Part shown: in pieces, positions 6,168 through 6,319 of the stretch
Layout: every line of letters begins with the position of its first letter
Position numbering within the stretch: the stretch's first letter is position 1
Source of the DNA: an uncultured Eubacteriales bacterium
GTDB taxonomy: Bacteria > Bacillota > Clostridia > Oscillospirales > Feifaniaceae
Length of the DNA stretch: 6,319 nt
Direction: 5' to 3'
Assembly (NCBI GenBank): GCA_902474785.1
Contig: CABRXB010000072.1
Span: 1-6,319, forward strand
The notes under the pieces: generated by a model
The model's database searches: none
What the model was told of the DNA's origin: nothing
The model's input: only the letters and a program-made list of their open reading frames with translations
Position numbers and translations under genes: made by a program

Positions 6168-6319
6168 TTGGACTTTCAATATGAAAAAGAGCGCATTTTT
6201 GCACTTGACGCCACGGGCAAGCTGGTGGCTGAGATCACGTTTCCGATCGCCGATGGAGTGGCCGACATCAATCACACCTTTGTCGATGTCTCGCTTCGGG
6301 GGCAGGGTGTCGCGGGTAA
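6168..6319 (+). CDS. GNAT N-acetyltransferase, YjdJ/COG2388-like (3' end outside window)
   Basis: Fifty codons from a TTG start are visible before the right edge, where the frame is still open (the final TAA is out of frame). The protein begins MDFQYEKERIFALD and carries the hallmark INHTFVD at 34-40, followed by the acetyl-CoA pyrophosphate-binding signature RGQGVAG at 44-50 (R-x-x-G-x-A). This combination is typical of the small single-domain GNAT family Acetyltransf_CG (about 90-100 residues, COG2388), so roughly half of the gene is present. Members are cytoplasmic acetyl-CoA-dependent acetyltransferases of mostly unknown substrate. It is not a tail component. The hairpin and gap upstream separate it from the tail operon, and its GC-rich codon use is like that of the structural genes and unlike the preceding gene. 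It may be a phage accessory gene or the flanking host gene. Confidence 0.85.
   Translation, partial: MDFQYEKERIFALDATGKLVAEITFPIADGVADINHTFVDVSLRGQGVAG

Noticed and set aside
6317..6319. TAA at the right edge as a stop codon for the acetyltransferase
   Set aside because: It is out of frame. The reading frame from 6168 has GGT at 6315-6317 and then AA, so the gene continues beyond the window.

Overview
The window is a slice of the late structural operon of a long-tailed, non-contractile (siphovirus-type) phage or prophage from a Gram-positive host. All six genes are on the + strand and lie in the order typical of such tails: tape measure (C-terminal part only), distal tail protein (Dit), a Gp37-like tail-hub/Tal-position protein, a baseplate/tail-tip protein, and a large beta-rich putative receptor-binding protein. 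A hairpin follows, and then the start of a small GNAT acetyltransferase, which is cut by the right edge. High GC, strong AGGAGGTG-type ribosome binding sites, GTG and TTG starts, and Firmicutes-style protein families suggest a high-GC Clostridia host (for example a gut Oscillospiraceae-type bacterium). The host assignment is inference, and nothing in the window distinguishes an integrated prophage from a free phage.

Layout: 1-1943 tape measure, open at the left edge; 1948-2826 Dit; 2830-3987 Gp37-like hub protein; 3984-4739 baseplate/tail-tip protein; 4752-6080 putative receptor-binding protein; 6081-6167 a non-coding gap holding a perfect inverted repeat; 6168-6319 GNAT acetyltransferase, open at the right edge. 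The first five genes are spaced by -4 to +12 bases, so they are almost certainly one transcription and translation unit. No promoter is visible inside it.

How they work together (family knowledge): the tape measure fills the tail tube and sets its length. Dit forms the ring joining the tube to the tip. The Gp37-like protein occupies the hub below Dit. The last two genes would build the peripheral, host-contacting part of the tip. The acetyltransferase is not a structural protein. It is either a phage-carried accessory gene (moron) or the first host gene beyond the phage, and the window cannot decide which.

The main points of interest are the composition break and a recurring blade-like pattern in the putative receptor-binding protein, a 66-residue tandem repeat in the tape measure, and the uninterrupted 16-bp stem-loop without a T-tract that separates the tail genes from the acetyltransferase. 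I see no RNA genes, CRISPR, insertion sequences, integrase, attachment site or obvious new defence system.
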